The position numbers and the translations under genes are program-made. Shown here in pieces: positions 7,242 through 15,169 of a DNA stretch of 28,533 nucleotides. The DNA is taken from positions 1 through 28,533 of the forward strand of contig CALBUZ010000069.1 in NCBI GenBank assembly GCA_937969105.1, read 5' to 3'. The stretch is from an uncultured Collinsella sp. GTDB taxonomy: Bacteria > Actinomycetota > Coriobacteriia > Coriobacteriales > Coriobacteriaceae. The stretch's first letter is position 1. Each line of letters opens with the position of its first letter. The notes beneath the pieces were generated by a model. The model worked only from the letters and a program-made list of their open reading frames with translations, was not told the origin of the DNA and made no database searches.

Positions 7242-8807
7242 ATGACACCTGCGCGCTTTGAAATCGGGCAAAAGCATAAGCAGGAGAACGAGGCGGGTTC
7301 CAAGGCTAGTTGGAACACGCCTCGTTCCGATTCACGGCCAACGATGAGCTATCCCTCGCGCATGGCCCTAGCTTTTGCCCTGACATCGCTCATGACGGTA
7401 TTGGTACTGGTGGGCGTAGTCTCCGTTGTATGGGGCACGGTTTTTACGGATTACACGCGCTCCAATATTGTCGAAATCGCCAATTCCGCTGCCGATAAGT
7501 TGGCAACGTCATATGAGGAAAACGGTTCTTGGACTGCGGGCGAGCTGCGCACGGTCGCGACATCGAGTTTGGTGTCCGACGATCTGGGCATGCAGGTTGT
7601 CAATAAAAAGGGCGTCATCGTCTACGACGACTCGTGGCCCTCGGCAAGCGCTACTGCCGATGTGCGCGAAAATCAGGCGACGACTGACGATACGAGCGGA
7701 AAGAGGGCGTCGCACAGCCCAGTCTCGTCTGCTCCCACCGATTCCAATAGTGTTGCCAACGTTGAGATCGTGACGTCCTCCGGCGAGCACGTGGGTCAGG
7801 TCAAATTGTGGGCGGTTGGCTCCGATGCCCTGCTCACCAGGGCAGACTCAGCATTCAGAGAGAAGACCTTTAACGCCATGGCCCTTGCCGCGGTTGTGGC
7901 CGTCTGCATCTCGGTCGTTATCGGAGCGCTCGTGTCGCGCATGCTCACCAAGCCGATTCATCGTATTACCAGCACCGCCAAGCAGATTCGCGATGGCGAC
8001 CTGTCCGCTCGTACGGGCTTGCGCGGCGATGATGAAATCGATCAGCTGGGAGAGACCTTCGACGAGATGGCCACCTCACTCGAGAAGGACATGAAGCACG
8101 AGAAGCGCCTGACTTCCGATGTGGCTCATGAGCTGCGCACGCCGCTCATGGCAATGCTTGCAACGGTCGAGGCCATGCAGGACGGCGTGTACCCCACCGA
8201 CGACGAGCATCTGGAGACAGTCGCATCCGAGACACGTCGTCTGGCCCGTCTGGTGCAGCAGATGCTCGACCTGTCGCGCATGGAAAACAGTACCGCGCCG
8301 CTCAACCTGGAGCCGGTGGATATGGTGCCGTTTGTGCGTTCGATTGTGAACGGCCAGGAGCGCCTGTTTGCCGACCGCGACCTGCGCTTGCGCTTTGCAG
8401 ATGAGACGCAGGGCCACGATGACGTTGTCGAGGCAGATCCCGATATGATCACGCAATGCGTCATCAACCTCATGAGTAATGCCATGCGCTATACCCCCGA
8501 GGGCGGATGGGTCGTGGTGTCGGTGCTCAGTGACCGTAAACACGTCGATATTGCGGTCTCGGACACGGGCATTGGAATCGCCAAGGAAGACCTGTCGCGT
8601 ATTTTCGGACGTTTTTGGCGTGCCGACGCCAGTCGCGCCCGCGAGGCGGGCGGCCTGGGCGTGGGCCTCGCCGTGACCAAGCAGATTGTCGAGCGTCATC
8701 ATGGCTACATATCCGTGGAGTCGGAGCTTGGAAAGGGTACGACTTTTACGATTCATCTGCCTCGCGAGCACACGGCGGACGCGGCATCTACTACAATGGA
8801 GCACTAG
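7242..8807 (+). CDS. Membrane sensor histidine kinase
   Basis: 521 residues. A hydrophilic N-terminal tail of about 40 residues precedes transmembrane helix 1 (about 40-63). A roughly 140-residue outer sensor region follows, with no recognised domain. Helix 2 (about 207-228) leads into a HAMP linker ending near residue 280. The HisKA motif DVAHELRTPLM carries His296 as the phosphorylated residue. The HATPase domain shows NLMSNAMRYTP (N box), DTGIGIAKEDLSRIF (G1/F) and GGLGVGLAVTKQIVERH (G2). All catalytic boxes are present. Ribosome site AAAGGAAA precedes ATG 7242. The gene pairs with the regulator just upstream. The stimulus is unknown. Confidence 0.93.
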   Translation: MTPARFEIGQKHKQENEAGSKASWNTPRSDSRPTMSYPSRMALAFALTSLMTVLVLVGVVSVVWGTVFTDYTRSNIVEIANSAADKLATSYEENGSWTAGELRTVATSSLVSDDLGMQVVNKKGVIVYDDSWPSASATADVRENQATTDDTSGKRASHSPVSSAPTDSNSVANVEIVTSSGEHVGQVKLWAVGSDALLTRADSAFREKTFNAMALAAVVAVCISVVIGALVSRMLTKPIHRITSTAKQIRDGDLSARTGLRGDDEIDQLGETFDEMATSLEKDMKHEKRLTSDVAHELRTPLMAMLATVEAMQDGVYPTDDEHLETVASETRRLARLVQQMLDLSRMENSTAPLNLEPVDMVPFVRSIVNGQERLFADRDLRLRFADETQGHDDVVEADPDMITQCVINLMSNAMRYTPEGGWVVVSVLSDRKHVDIAVSDTGIGIAKEDLSRIFGRFWRADASRAREAGGLGVGLAVTKQIVERHHGYISVESELGKGTTFTIHLPREHTADAASTTMEH

Positions 8808-8916
8808 CTTTTCGCTATTCGGTGAAGGAGGGGTTTCGTCCCTGCCGCTCCGAGTTTGCGAAAACGTGCGGGGAAGAACCCGCATTACTGTCGTATTTAG
8901 GTAAGGAGTGACTCAC

Positions 8917-9804
8917 GTGACAACGATGGAGCGTCGTCCGGATTCCCGTGGCAAGGTTCGTGATATCTATGATGCCGGTGAAAACCTGCTGATGGTCGCC
9001 ACCGACCGCATTTCTGCGTTCGACTTCATTCTTCCCGACGAGATTCCGTTTAAGGGAGAGGTACTCAACCGCATCTCGGCATTCTGGTTCGATAAGTTTG
9101 CCGACATCGTTCCCAACCACCTCGTCTCCATCGACCCGGCGGATTTCCCCGAGGAGTTTGCCGAGTATCGTGACTATCTCGCAGGCCGCGCCATGCTGGT
9201 CAAGAAGGCCCAGACGATTCCTATCGAGTGCATCGTCCGCGGCTATCTGACCGGTTCGGGCAAGAAGACCTATGACGAGAACGGCACCGTCTGCGGCATT
9301 CAGCTGCCCGAGGGCCTGACCGAGGCCTCCAAGCTTCCCGAGCCGCTGTTCACGCCGTCCACGAAGGCCGAGATCGGCGACCACGACGAGAACATTTCGT
9401 TCGAGCGTTGCTGCGAGATCGTGGGTGAGGACATTGCCACGCAGATTCGCGACCTGTCTCTCAAGATTTACAAGGCCGCTGCCGAGTATGCCGCGACTCG
9501 AGGCATCATCATCGCCGACACCAAGTTCGAGTTCGGTGTCATCGATGGCAAGGTCACGCTGATCGACGAGTGCCTCACGCCCGACTCCAGCCGTTTCTGG
9601 CCTGCCGCCAGCTACGAGGAGGGCAAGATCCAGCCCAGCTACGACAAGCAATTCGTCCGCAATTGGCTCAAGGCCAACTGGGATATGACGGGGGAGACTC
9701 CGCACCTGCCCGCCGAGGTCATCGATGGCACGTCCGAGCGCTATCGCGAGGCCTTCCAGATCATCACGGGCTCCCAGTTCACAAGCATGAAGGAGAACGC
9801 GTAA
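8917..9804 (+). CDS. purC: SAICAR synthetase (PurC)
   Basis: 295 residues. PurC condenses CAIR with aspartate using ATP to make SAICAR, the substrate of the PurB encoded at 648. Motifs seen: SRGKVRDIYD, TDRISAFDF, IPIECIVRGYLTGSGKKTY, PLFTPSTKAE followed by DENISF, IIADTKFEFG and IDECLTPDSSRFWPA. This is the longer PurC class of about 300 residues. I prefer GTG 8917, eight bases after TAAGGAG (8902-8908); GTG 8908 overlaps that site and ATG 8926 is the other candidate. A small hairpin (TGCGGG-GAAGAA-CCCGCA, 8867-8884) lies just upstream and could affect expression. A small membrane protein gene follows directly. Confidence 0.95.
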   Translation: MTTMERRPDSRGKVRDIYDAGENLLMVATDRISAFDFILPDEIPFKGEVLNRISAFWFDKFADIVPNHLVSIDPADFPEEFAEYRDYLAGRAMLVKKAQTIPIECIVRGYLTGSGKKTYDENGTVCGIQLPEGLTEASKLPEPLFTPSTKAEIGDHDENISFERCCEIVGEDIATQIRDLSLKIYKAAAEYAATRGIIIADTKFEFGVIDGKVTLIDECLTPDSSRFWPAASYEEGKIQPSYDKQFVRNWLKANWDMTGETPHLPAEVIDGTSERYREAFQIITGSQFTSMKENA

Positions 9805-10380
9805 GTGAGTACCCGTAGCGCCACGAACAAGCGCACGCAATCCCGCGAGGTTACCGGGGTTGCGCGCAAGTCCGCCGCATCCGCTAAGCCCGCCCGTCAG
9901 GCAGCGAGCTCTGTTCACGTCGTGCCGGCATCATCCAAGGCACGCCGTAAAGAGCTCGAGAAGGGCGAAAACCTGGAAGGCCTTTCCAAGGAGGAAAAAC
10001 GCGCCCGCAAGGCCAAGCAGCGCGCCCGCGAGGATCGCATCTACACGGTGTCGAATATCCTTCTCAAGCAGGATGAGGACTACACCAAGCGCCGCCGTAT
10101 CTGGTGGGCTGTGCTCGCTATCGGCATGGTGCTCATCGTGGCAATTGGGGCTTCGCTCTACTTCGCTCCCGGCGGCACGGTATCCAGTCCCGTCCAGATG
10201 GTCGGCATCGTTTTGTCCTATGTCATCATTCTGGGTGACTTTATCTACGACTTCGTTCGTATTCGTCCCCTGCGCAACATGTACCGCACGCAGGCCGAGG
10301 GCATGTCCGAGAACAAGCTCAACGCTCTTATCGAGCGCTCGGCTGCCGAGGAGGACAAGAAGGACTCCAAGAAGAAGTAG
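9805..10380 (+). CDS. Small two-helix membrane protein, unknown function
   Basis: 191 residues from GTG 9805, immediately after the purC stop with no gap, so translation is probably coupled. The N-terminal 97 residues are basic, rich in Ala, Ser, Lys and Arg (KEEKRARKAKQRARED), and probably cytoplasmic. Two membrane helices follow at about 99-120 (IWWAVLAIGMVLIVAIGASL) and 130-151, with a charged C-terminal tail ending KKDSKKK. I do not recognise the family. Nothing links it to purines apart from position. Confidence 0.72.
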   Translation: MSTRSATNKRTQSREVTGVARKSAASAKPARQAASSVHVVPASSKARRKELEKGENLEGLSKEEKRARKAKQRAREDRIYTVSNILLKQDEDYTKRRRIWWAVLAIGMVLIVAIGASLYFAPGGTVSSPVQMVGIVLSYVIILGDFIYDFVRIRPLRNMYRTQAEGMSENKLNALIERSAAEEDKKDSKKK

Positions 10381-10410
10381 CGTTTGCATACATACTTATC
10401 GCTAAGATAT

Positions 10411-10441
10411 AAGGCGCGTCGTTTTTGCGGCGCGCCTTTTT
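10411..10441 (+). terminator. Rho-independent terminator after the purC pair
   Basis: AAGGCGCGTCG (10411-10421) pairs with CGGCGCGCCTT (10428-10438) with one wobble, followed by a T run to 10441. Confidence 0.88.
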
Positions 10442-10469
10442 ACTGTTCTATAGATAGATGGAGTGGCAC

Positions 10470-11750
10470 ATGATTCGAGCTGCCCTGACGGTTGAAGAAG
10501 CTCTGGAGGGTATGAAGGCCCTGGAGCCCAAGATTAAAAACTATGCGCGTCTGGTTGTCCGCAAGGGCGTAAACGTCAAGCCCGGCCAGGAGGTTGTCGT
10601 TCAGTCTCCGGTCGAGTGCGCACCCTTTGCCCGCGTGGTGGCCGCGGAGGCCTATGCTGCCGGCGCTGGTCACGTGACGGTCATTTGGGCCGATGATGCC
10701 GTGACAAGGCTTGCGTACGAGCATGTCGATAAAAGCTATTTTGAGCAGACGCCCGAGTGGAAGCGCCTGCAGTTGGATTCCCTGGCCCAGGACGGTGCCT
10801 GCTTTATCTTTATCGAGGGTGCGGACCCTGCAGCTCTCAAGGGTATCGATCCCGCCAAGCCCGCCGCGGCTTCCAAGGCAAGGAACACGCAGTGCAAGGT
10901 CTTCCGCCGTGGACTGGACTACAACATCAACCCGTGGTGCATCGCCGGCGCGCCGGTCGTGGCTTGGGCGCGCGAGGTGTTCCCGGGAGACGCCGATGAG
11001 GTTGCAATCTATAAGCTGTGGAATGCAATTCTGCACACCGCTCGTGCCGATGGCCAGGACCCAGAGAGCGACTGGGAGTTTCATGACGCGGCGTTCGAAA
11101 AGAACCTGCGTTTCCTGAACGACAATCGTTTTGACCACCTGCATTACACCGCGGCAAATGGAACCAATCTGACGATTGGCATGACGAAAGGTCACGAGTG
11201 GGCCGGCGGCAAGGGCAAGACGCCCGATGGGCATCCCTTCTTCCCCAACATCCCCACCGAAGAGGTCTTCACCTCGCCTGATCGTATGCGTGCCGACGGT
11301 ATCGTGTATTCGGCTATGCCGCTCATTCATCACGGTAACAAGGTTGACGATTTTTGGATTAAGTTCGAGGGCGGCCGCGTGGTGGACTACGACGCTCGCG
11401 TGGGCAAGGCGACGCTCGCGAGCATTATTGACACCGATGAAGGTGCCGCTCATCTGGGTGAGGTTGCGCTCATTTCCAAGAACACTCCGATCCGCGAAAG
11501 CGGCGTTCTGTTCTATGACACGCTCTATGACGAGAACGCCAGCTGTCACCTTGCGTTGGGTGTTGGTTTCCCTGAATGCATCGAAGGCGGGTACGACATG
11601 TCCAAAGAGGAGCTCCTGGAGCATGGCGTTAACGTCTCGAGCACGCATGTCGACTTTATGATTGGCACGGACGATATCGATATTACGGGCATTACGCCTG
11701 ATGGACGTGAAGTTGTGATTTTCCAGAACGGCCAATGGAGTTGGGAATAG
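10470..11750 (+). CDS. Aminopeptidase, peptidase family M29
   Basis: 426 residues, the normal length for the AmpS/PepS/AmpT (M29) family of two-metal cytoplasmic aminopeptidases that trim peptide N-termini. Typical segments: GVNVKPGQEVVVQSPVE near the N-terminus, AAGAGHVTVIWADD, and in the C-terminal half the metal-binding region. There IPTEEVFTSP and HLGEVALI supply glutamates, SCHLALGVGFP supplies a histidine, and SSTHVDFMIG supplies a His and Asp. All expected ligands are present. ATG 10470 has GGAG six bases upstream (10460-10463); the alternative ATG 10458 overlaps that site. The tRNA-Lys promoter overlaps its last codons. Confidence 0.93.
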   Translation: MIRAALTVEEALEGMKALEPKIKNYARLVVRKGVNVKPGQEVVVQSPVECAPFARVVAAEAYAAGAGHVTVIWADDAVTRLAYEHVDKSYFEQTPEWKRLQLDSLAQDGACFIFIEGADPAALKGIDPAKPAAASKARNTQCKVFRRGLDYNINPWCIAGAPVVAWAREVFPGDADEVAIYKLWNAILHTARADGQDPESDWEFHDAAFEKNLRFLNDNRFDHLHYTAANGTNLTIGMTKGHEWAGGKGKTPDGHPFFPNIPTEEVFTSPDRMRADGIVYSAMPLIHHGNKVDDFWIKFEGGRVVDYDARVGKATLASIIDTDEGAAHLGEVALISKNTPIRESGVLFYDTLYDENASCHLALGVGFPECIEGGYDMSKEELLEHGVNVSSTHVDFMIGTDDIDITGITPDGREVVIFQNGQWSWE

Positions 11751-11769
11751 TCCCAGACCGTGGTACAAT
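11741..11769 (+). promoter_or_regulatory. Probable promoter of tRNA-Lys
   Basis: TTGGGA (11741-11746) and TACAAT (11764-11769) are spaced by 17 bases. The -35 box lies inside the last codons of the aminopeptidase gene. The predicted start falls about three bases before the mature tRNA. Confidence 0.6.
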
Positions 11770-11778
11770 GCCACCCGC

Positions 11779-11854
11779 GGGCCGTTAGCTCAGCTGGCAG
11801 AGCAGGGGACTTTTAATCCCAAGGTCCAGGGTTCGAACCCCTGACGGCCCACCA
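11779..11854 (+). tRNA. tRNA-Lys (anticodon TTT), CCA encoded
   Basis: Acceptor stem GGGCCGT/ACGGCCC, discriminator A11851, encoded CCA 11852-11854. The D-arm is GCTC/GAGC. Anticodon stem GGGGA/TCCCA (outer pair G-A mismatched) encloses loop CTTTTAA, giving anticodon TTT. The T-arm is CAGGG-TTCGAAC-CCCTG. The final 17 bases are repeated exactly at 12013-12029. Confidence 0.96.
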
Positions 11855-11862
11855 TAGAAAAG

Positions 11863-11893
11863 AAAGCGATCGACTTCGGTTGGTCGCTTTTTT
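11863..11893 (+). terminator. Rho-independent terminator of tRNA-Lys
   Basis: GCGATCGAC and GTTGGTCGC pair around a TTCG tetraloop, with two wobble pairs, and are followed by seven T. A diverged copy of this terminator occurs 175 bases further on (about 12038-12070). Confidence 0.9.
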
Positions 11894-11906
11894 GTTGTCA
11901 AGGCAT

Positions 11907-12029
11907 GGGTTCGAACCCGTCGGGGCGCGGAGCTGAGTAAACGCGTGAGCGTTTGCCAGCGCAGCGCGCAAGGCGCGAAGCGCCGCAGCGGCCGCCTGCG
12001 AAGCAGGCTGACCCCCTGACGGCCCACCA
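11907..12029 (+). repeat. tRNA-tail hairpin element, copy B1 (after tRNA-Lys)
   Basis: Begins with the T-arm-like palindrome GGGTTCGAACCC (11907-11918). Three hairpins follow: H1 AAACGC-GTGA-GCGTTT (11939-11954), H2 GGCGC-GAA-GCGCC (11972-11984) and H3 GCCTGC-GAA-GCAGGC (11994-12008). It ends with an exact 17-base copy of the tRNA-Lys 3' end (CCCCTGACGGCCCACCA, 12013-12029). Linkers such as AGCG, GCAAGG and GCAGC are shared with the copy after tRNA-Gly, while the stems differ but still pair. Confidence 0.86.
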
Positions 12030-12117
12030 AAGTATGTTAAAGCGACTGGCTTCGGTTGGCCGTCTTTTTTGTTGACCTTTCATGGGGTCGAACCCGAAAG
12101 GGCGCGGATTTGAGTAA
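12030..12117 (+). repeat. Truncated tandem copy of the tRNA-Lys tail unit (B2)
   Basis: Starting directly after the second CCACCA, this stretch repeats 11855-11942 with a 175-base offset. It has a diverged terminator with the same CTTCGGTTGG core, TTTTTTGTTG, CATGGG, a TCGAACCCG palindrome, GGGCGCGGA and TGAGTAA. It stops there; the three hairpins and the third tRNA tail are missing. The terminator stem here is weakened by mismatches and may not work. Confidence 0.75.
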
Positions 12118-12127
12118 TCTACACCGT

Positions 12128-12199
12128 GATTCCCTTAGGGAAAACACGCTTAAAGCCCCGTAATCGTGTTCTCCTTGCGGGAATCCTGCTTACGGGGCT
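12128..12199. other. Interlocked inverted repeats (pseudoknot-like) in intergenic DNA
   Basis: Three complementary pairs are present: GATTCCC 12128-12134 with GGGAATC 12179-12185; AACACG 12143-12148 with CGTGTT 12165-12170; AGCCCCGTAA 12154-12163 with TTACGGGGCT 12190-12199. The first two nest. The third has one arm in their loop and the other outside, an H-type pseudoknot order. Read on the minus strand, the 10-bp pair lies just beyond the flavoprotein stop and is followed by only three T, so a terminator role is possible but weak. Confidence 0.5.
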
Positions 12200-12245
12200 C
12201 GATGCATGTTGAGAAATTGTGATCAAACTCAAAGTGAGAATCGAT

Positions 12246-13772
12246 TTAGTCTGCTCGATAGTGCGATCCGAGGCTTTCGGTCCGTGCGCGCATGGCTTTG
12301 ACCATTTCCTGTGCTAGTTGAATCTGCGATTGCAAGCGGGCGAGGGCCGCGACTTCGCTGTCCTGGGCTTTCTGTGTGCTCGAGGTCGTTGCCTCCGTCT
12401 TCAAGCCCTCAAGCTCGTGTAGTGCCTCGTATAGGCCCGTCTCGGTGCGGTTGATCATGCAATGGGTGCTCATCGCGTGCTTAAGGCTGCGGGTCAGGCG
12501 TTCGGCGTCTGTTGCGGCAATGCCATACTGTAGGAGGGCGATATCCGCCTTTGAGTCCACCTCAGGTGCATTCTGTGCTGCTTGGGCCGCCGATGCGCCC
12601 GCGATGCGCCCAAATACGATGCCGTTGGCGCTTGACAAGCCACCAATGCGATCGGCGCCGTGCATGCCGCCTGTCGCCTCGCCGCAGGCATAGAGGCCTT
12701 CGACGCCCGTGAAGGCTGTCTTGTCGATTTTGATACCGCCGTTGGCGGCGTGGGCATACATCGCCACGCGCATCTCGTCGGTCGGCGCGATGCCGTGCTC
12801 GTCTTGCAGCCAGGTGGCAAAGGTCTGCACAAACTCAGGGACGTCCTCGTGGGGGAAGTCGTAGTGGAGCGCGAGGCCTTCGGCGCCTGCTTGATCGATG
12901 GCAAGATCGATAGCGCGGGAGGCCAAGCGCGAAGTGAAGGGTCCATATCCGGAGCGTTGCTCAAGCAGATCGTCCAACTTGTCGTCGGCGATATCGACCG
13001 GCTGGTCTACATGTACGTAGCGCCAGGTCTTCTCGTTAAAGACAAGGTTGCGCTTGGGCTCGATGAAGCCCGGCATCATCTGCATGAACTCTATATTAGT
13101 GAGCGTTGCGCCGTGTGCCAGTGCGATGGCCTGCGAGGAGCTGAGCACGTCTGCCGAAGTGAGGCTGCGCTCGAACAGTCCGCCCGTGCCTCCGGCGGCG
13201 ATGATAGTGGCCTTGGCTGCCATAGGCACGAGATGCTCGTTTGCACGGTCATAGAGCACTGCGCCGACAATCTTTCCGTTCGCATCCTCAACAAGGTCGA
13301 TAAGTTCGTGGCGGGGGAACAGGCGAATGCCAAGCAACTCGATTTGGGCCGTACACGCGTCCTCAAGCGGCTTGCGGGTGAGGCCGCGCCACATACGCGT
13401 CTTATGGTCAAAGCAGGGGATAAACTGCTTCTGCTGGGCGCTCTCAGCACTTTGCGGACGCTGGAGCTCAACACCTAGATCCTGCTCGAGCCATTGGATG
13501 GCCTGAGGAATACCGTGGACAAACGTCTGGACGAGCATAGGGTCGGCAACGCCGCCGCCGACGGTCTGGATGGTGTCGATGAGGTCCTGCTCGTCGTCTT
13601 CGTCGACGGGTCCAATAAGGCCGAGGCCCCAGGTGCCCGGGAAGAAGCTCGATCCACTCATAGTCTTGCCGGCGCTTGCCACAGTGACGGTTGCACCCGT
13701 GCGTGCTGCTTCGATGGCGGCGCAAAGGCCTGCAATGCCAGATCCAATTACCAGTACATCAGTCGATTCCAT
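12246..13772 (-). CDS. FAD-dependent oxidoreductase, fumarate reductase/L-aspartate oxidase-like
   Basis: 508 residues from the ATG at 13772, preceded by GAAAGGA on the minus strand. The N-terminal dinucleotide-binding motif VLVIGSGIAGLCAAIEAAR has glycines 10, 12 and 15, followed by a second FAD contact in SGSSFFPGTWGLG. AAKATIIAAGGTGGLF and the late GLYACGEATGGMHGADRIGGLSSANGIVFG block are characteristic of the succinate dehydrogenase/fumarate reductase/NadB flavoprotein superfamily. A HAANGGIKID segment occupies the place of the usual active-site HYxMGG region. nadA and nadC are not in the window and no Tat signal or heme domain is attached, so NadB is possible but not proven. No clear operon partner. 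Confidence 0.82.
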   Translation of the reverse strand: MESTDVLVIGSGIAGLCAAIEAARTGATVTVASAGKTMSGSSFFPGTWGLGLIGPVDEDDEQDLIDTIQTVGGGVADPMLVQTFVHGIPQAIQWLEQDLGVELQRPQSAESAQQKQFIPCFDHKTRMWRGLTRKPLEDACTAQIELLGIRLFPRHELIDLVEDANGKIVGAVLYDRANEHLVPMAAKATIIAAGGTGGLFERSLTSADVLSSSQAIALAHGATLTNIEFMQMMPGFIEPKRNLVFNEKTWRYVHVDQPVDIADDKLDDLLEQRSGYGPFTSRLASRAIDLAIDQAGAEGLALHYDFPHEDVPEFVQTFATWLQDEHGIAPTDEMRVAMYAHAANGGIKIDKTAFTGVEGLYACGEATGGMHGADRIGGLSSANGIVFGRIAGASAAQAAQNAPEVDSKADIALLQYGIAATDAERLTRSLKHAMSTHCMINRTETGLYEALHELEGLKTEATTSSTQKAQDSEVAALARLQSQIQLAQEMVKAMRARTESLGSHYRAD

Positions 13773-13999
13773 CGGATTCCTTTCTCGTCCGGCGCATTGT
13801 CGCACGGGTGATCGGCAATGGGGCCGCAAAGACTCGGCAAATCGGTAAAGGGCCAAAATGGAAGGTGGGCGTCACCGATACCTTAACGCCCAATCTCGTC
13901 TTCTCAATAAGTGCGGTGAAATAGGGACTCACAAGGCTTCTGGAGTAGTTAGATGGTCTGTATTTACTCGCAACTGGTATACCGGGAGGACAGCTAAGA

Positions 14000-14066
14000 A
14001 GTTGCGGTGGAATAGTTCCTGTTTGGAAGGATGGGGCGGCTGTTTAGGAACTATTTCACCGCAACT
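14000..14066. repeat. Long perfect hairpin (21-bp arms), MITE- or REP-like
   Basis: Left arm 14000-14020 and right arm 14046-14066 pair over 21 positions with one G-T wobble, around a 25-base loop. A third related copy (GTGCGGTGAAATAGGGACT) lies at 13911-13929 in the left-arm orientation. The whole gap between the flavoprotein and GGGtGRT genes (13773-14146) holds no gene. It also has a smaller hairpin GGGCGT/ACGCCC at 13867-13890. Repeat identity elsewhere in the genome cannot be seen. Confidence 0.6.
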
Positions 14067-14077
14067 GAGGGAGGGAC

Positions 14078-14111
14078 AAAAAAGAGCCGCTACCCGGGCG
14101 GGCAGCGGCTC
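14078..14111 (-). terminator. Rho-independent terminator of the GGGtGRT operon
   Basis: On the minus strand GAGCCGCT (14111-14104) pairs with AGCGGCTC (14091-14084) and is followed by six T (14083-14078). It lies 36 bases after the GGGtGRT stop. Confidence 0.9.
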
Positions 14112-14146
14112 CAAAGCTCAACTATATGAGCATCGCGCGGGCGCGA

Positions 14147-15151
14147 TTAGGCCTTGAGGGCCTCCTCGACGGCGACAGCGCAGGCGACGGTGGCACCGAC
14201 CATGGGGTTGTTGCCCATGCCGATGAGACCCATCATGTCGACGTGCGCAGGCACGGAGGAGGAACCGGCGAACTGGGCGTCGGAGTGCATACGGCCCATG
14301 GTGTCGGTCATGCCGTAAGAGGCAGGGCCGGCGCCCATGTTGTCCGGGTGCAGGGTACGGCCAGTGCCGCCACCAGAAGCGACGGAGAAGTACTTCTTGC
14401 CAGCCTCGAGGCGCTCCTTCTTGTAGGTGCCAGCGACGGGGTGCTGGAAGCGCGTGGGGTTGGTGGAGTTACCGGTGATCGAGATGTCGACGTTCTCGTG
14501 CCACATGATGGCAACGCCCTCGCGGACGTCGTCGGAGCCGTAGCAGTTAACGGCAGCGCGGGGACCATCGGAGTAGGGGATGGTCTCGACGACCTTGAGC
14601 TCGCCCGTGTAGTAGTCGAACTGGGTCTTCACATAGGTGAAGCCGTTGATGCGGGCGATGATCTGAGCAGCGTCCTTGCCCAGACCGTTGAGGATAACGC
14701 GCAGCGGCTTCTTACGAGCCTTGTTGGCGTTCAGAGCCAGGCCGATAGCGCCCTCAGCGGCAGCGAAGGACTCGTGGCCGGCCAGGAAGGCGAAGCACTC
14801 GGTGTCGTCGGAGAGCAGCATAGCGCCCAGGTTGCCGTGGCCCAGACCGACCTTGCGGTCCTCGGCGACGGAGCCGGGAACGGTGAAGGCCTGGATGCCC
14901 TCGCCGATGATGGCGGCAGCCTCAGAAGCGGTCTTGGCGCCACGCTTGACAGCGAGAGCGCAGCCGAGGGTGTAGGCCCACTCGGCGTTCTGGAAGGCGA
15001 TGGACTGGGTGTTGTTGACGATCTCACGCGGGTTGAAGCCCTTGTCGGTGCAGATCTGCAGAGCTTCCTCGAGGGAGGCGATGCCGTTGTCGGCGAGGCA
15101 CTTGTTGATCTTGTCAGCGCGGCGCTCGTAACCTTCGAACGTAACAGTCAT
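14147..15151 (-). CDS. GGGtGRT protein
   Basis: 334 residues. The name comes from the conserved motif, seen here as SVASGGGTGRTLHPDNMG. Other strong segments are VGLGHGNLGAMLLSDDTECFAFLAGHESFAAAEGAIG and IMWHENVDISITGNSTNPTR (positions roughly 100-135 and 215-235). The biochemical function is not known to me; the family is repeatedly found next to an Fe-S scaffold-like protein, exactly as here, where the partner lies 18 bases upstream in the same operon. Start ATG 15151 has GGGAGGG upstream on the minus strand. A role in Fe-S or metal metabolism is inference from context. Confidence 0.88.
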   Translation of the reverse strand: MTVTFEGYERRADKINKCLADNGIASLEEALQICTDKGFNPREIVNNTQSIAFQNAEWAYTLGCALAVKRGAKTASEAAAIIGEGIQAFTVPGSVAEDRKVGLGHGNLGAMLLSDDTECFAFLAGHESFAAAEGAIGLALNANKARKKPLRVILNGLGKDAAQIIARINGFTYVKTQFDYYTGELKVVETIPYSDGPRAAVNCYGSDDVREGVAIMWHENVDISITGNSTNPTRFQHPVAGTYKKERLEAGKKYFSVASGGGTGRTLHPDNMGAGPASYGMTDTMGRMHSDAQFAGSSSVPAHVDMMGLIGMGNNPMVGATVACAVAVEEALKA

Positions 15152-15169
15152 AGTTATTTCCCTCCCTTT

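Noticed and set aside
12246..13772. Confident naming as NadB
   Set aside because: The superfamily is clear, but several fumarate reductase-like enzymes share these motifs and no nadA or nadC is nearby.
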